This document shows, one piece after another, positions 62,586-64,000 of a DNA stretch of 64,000 bases. Each line of letters begins with the position of its first letter. Within the stretch, counting starts at the first letter, position 1. The position numbers were made by a program, and so were the translations under genes. This DNA comes from a virus, in IMG/VR virus record IMGVR_UViG_3300047509_000270, positions 1 to 64,000 of that record; one strand, 5' to 3'. The notes beneath the pieces were generated by a model. It searched no databases. It saw nothing but the letters and a program-made list of their open reading frames with translations, and had not been told where the DNA came from.

Positions 62586-63248
62586 CTACGCCTTAACGAA
62601 CATTGGAGTGACTCCCGGGGGAACAAGCCCGCCAGGACTGAAGACAGAGCCGGTCCAAGTCCAGCCCTGCGCGACGAGCGCGTTTCGGATGTCGAGCGGC
62701 ATCCCGGCCGCGCTGATCTCAGAGGCCATCGCTGCAAACGCGCCGCCGGACTTCGCGGTCGCTACGGCCTGAGCGATTCTCGGGTCACTCAGACTGAGAA
62801 TTGGACCTATCGGAGTTGTTGGTACAGCAGCGGACGACCAAGGAACAGGTGCGGGAGCTGGCGCCTGGGTGGACAAGTTTACGACTTTTACGTTCGCGTA
62901 CACTGCGGGCAGAGCCATCATATTTGATGCCATCGCATTCGCTGCGTAGAGGGTAGAAAAGTCCTGAGAGCCAGACTTGCCGCTACTAGGCATAGACCAT
63001 GTAACTCGGAAGTTACCACCAGTAGGGATCGCCTGTGTATACTTGTCGACCACAGTATTTGCGGCACTCGCCGCCGCCTGCGCGACAGGAATGCCAGCTT
63101 GAACCTGTTGAGCTGCGATCTGAGTAGCTTGTGAGGTTAGATGGTCTATCACGGCAGGGTGAATGTCCTGCTGCTGATCTCCTTTACTTGAAAGGAGAGC
63201 CCAGATTCCGGCAGCGATGCCGCCACCCACTACCCAAGGATTCACCAT
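62586..63248 (-). CDS. N-terminally anchored protein, 220 aa
   Basis: The N-terminus MVNPWVVGGGIAAGIWALLS is a membrane helix preceded by an Asn-Pro motif (MVNP), a mirror image of the C-tail-anchored virion proteins of the rightward block. Then Gln/Ala-rich helices (TSQATQIAAQQVQAGIPVAQ) and a small beta domain. May also be a virion membrane protein although it lies in the small-gene region. Confidence 0.55.
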   Translation of the reverse strand: MVNPWVVGGGIAAGIWALLSSKGDQQQDIHPAVIDHLTSQATQIAAQQVQAGIPVAQAAASAANTVVDKYTQAIPTGGNFRVTWSMPSSGKSGSQDFSTLYAANAMASNMMALPAVYANVKVVNLSTQAPAPAPVPWSSAAVPTTPIGPILSLSDPRIAQAVATAKSGGAFAAMASEISAAGMPLDIRNALVAQGWTWTGSVFSPGGLVPPGVTPMFVKA

Positions 63249-63256
63249 GGTCTACC

Positions 63257-63772
63257 TCACTTTCCGTCCGTCAGCAGCTCAATCTTGTGAGCGTCAAAGT
63301 AACAGTTGGTTCTTCCGGGCATCTCCGGGCTTTCTTCGTCAAGCTCAACGCACACTTGAACTTGATACCCTCTAATCTTACCCGGTCCGAGTGGTGTTGT
63401 CGCAGACAGGCCGATCATGCTTTTTTCGCCTTCAATTACGGAAAGAAGGGATGCTAGATTTTTCTTGGTTGGTCCCTTAGTCAGGTACGCGCCAATGCCA
63501 GCATCCGTACGCTCTGTTTCCGCCTGGATCAGACCTGAATCTGAACCGTCATTGCAATTACTTCTAATCAGTCCCGCTATCTGACCGCGCTCCCAGCTAA
63601 AATCAAAGTCGAACGGCATCGTCTCTACGATCACGGCACACCGCTCCCGCTCCTCGATTATTGCAGCGCGAATAGCTAAGGCAATTAGCTTAATGGACTC
63701 TCCACGCTCGCAATTGATAGGTTCCTTGGAAAGGACAGTCCATGTGCGATCAGCGCGTTCTTCTGAGGTCAT
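63257..63772 (-). CDS. Hypothetical protein, 171 aa
   Basis: The start MTSEERADRTWTVLSKEPIN has GGGAGG seven bases upstream (a second ATG two codons before is too close). Helical N-terminus (ALAIRAAIIEERERCAVIVE), which resembles the short phage helical segments A-x-A-I-R-x-A-x-x-E-E-R-E-R-C, then a beta-rich C-terminus (RGYQVQVCVELDEESPEMPG). Function unknown. Confidence 0.6.
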   Translation of the reverse strand: MTSEERADRTWTVLSKEPINCERGESIKLIALAIRAAIIEERERCAVIVETMPFDFDFSWERGQIAGLIRSNCNDGSDSGLIQAETERTDAGIGAYLTKGPTKKNLASLLSVIEGEKSMIGLSATTPLGPGKIRGYQVQVCVELDEESPEMPGRTNCYFDAHKIELLTDGK

Positions 63773-63778
63773 TATCAT

Positions 63779-63817
63779 CCTCCCAGTGGCACTCTATTCG
63801 GCTTCTATGCCACCTAC
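63779..63817 (-). repeat. Intergenic element class 2, copy 5
   Basis: Minus strand TAGGTGGCATAGAAGCCGAA then TAGAGTGCCACTGGGAGG: TAG is the stop of the partial gene upstream, and the arms GGCA and TGCC flank the element. Confidence 0.65.
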
Positions 63818-64000
63818 CAGGGTGGCGATCCGTACTTCAGATCCAGCCCGTAAAGAACGACCTTTAACTGTACCGGCCCCTTCAGATTGACCAGCGGAAT
63901 CTTCGCCTCGACACGGAAGGACTCGGTTGAGTCCAGGTGGAGAGGTTTCCCTGCTGCGCTCACGACGGACCTGAAGTAGTGCGTCCAGACGCCTTCCTGG
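63814..64000 (-). CDS. Partial beta-rich protein (3' end only)
   Basis: The frame enters from the right window edge and ends with TAG at 63814-63816. The visible ~61 residues (QEGVWTHYFRSVVSAAGKPL ... VEAKIPLVNLKGPVQLKVVL) are beta-strand-rich. Too little is visible to name a family. Confidence 0.5.
   Translation of the reverse strand, partial: QEGVWTHYFRSVVSAAGKPLHLDSTESFRVEAKIPLVNLKGPVQLKVVLYGLDLKYGSPPW

Overview
The window looks like part of the genome of a GC-rich bacterial virus, or a closely related provirus or contig. Genes are packed head to tail, often with ATGA/GTGA overlaps, and carry bacterial AAGGAGG-type ribosome binding sites. Several sigma70-like promoters are visible (for example TTGACA-N16-TATACT and TTGACT-N17-TATAAT). 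I saw no rRNA, tRNA or CRISPR array. Both window ends cut through a gene (1..661 and 63814..64000), so the genome continues. The host is unknown. One secreted protein (6602..7402) recalls proteins I associate with Planctomycetes, which is only a weak hint.

Layout. (i) 1-19634, leftward: glycosyltransferases (including a methyltransferase-GT2 fusion), small zinc-binding proteins, and the replication set: PrimPol/D5 primase-helicase, an SSB-like protein, a Sak4-like RecA ATPase and a DinG/XPD-like helicase. Beside the primase lies a non-coding stretch with eight copies of AACTGTCCT (six extend to AACTGTCCTAA), a textbook iteron origin candidate. (ii) 19635-19944: divergent control region with a strong leftward promoter and a highly structured leader. 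(iii) 19945-45885, rightward: virion and assembly genes. These include a long scaffold-like protein, a transglutaminase/papain-fold protein, a multi-module protein whose modules are joined by x-Asn-Pro motifs, an Arg-rich DNA-condensing-type protein, three beta-rich probable jelly-roll capsid proteins (one with a clear internal duplication), spike-like proteins, possible lysis proteins, and many proteins with a Gly-rich C-terminal membrane helix and a basic tail. (iv) 45886-47702 leftward and 47837-59678 rightward: small early or regulatory genes around a divergent promoter with two palindromic operators, a SprT-like protease, a LacI-type HTH protein and a HerA/FtsK-like ATPase. (v) 59718-64000, leftward: a gp88-family protein and small genes.

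Working together: jelly-roll proteins, a HerA-type ATPase and a battery of C-terminally anchored membrane proteins, with no terminase, portal, tape measure or tail sheath in 64 kb, suggest a large tailless virus with an internal membrane. This is inference, because tail genes could lie outside the window. The Asn-Pro-joined modular protein next to a Cys-His-Asp protease-fold protein suggests polyprotein-style maturation, which would be unusual in a bacterial virus. Two families of conserved intergenic stem-loops, which carry the stop of one gene and lead into the start of the next, punctuate the small-gene regions like cassette boundaries. At least seven homing-type endonuclease genes of different families are scattered through the window, several of them AT-rich.
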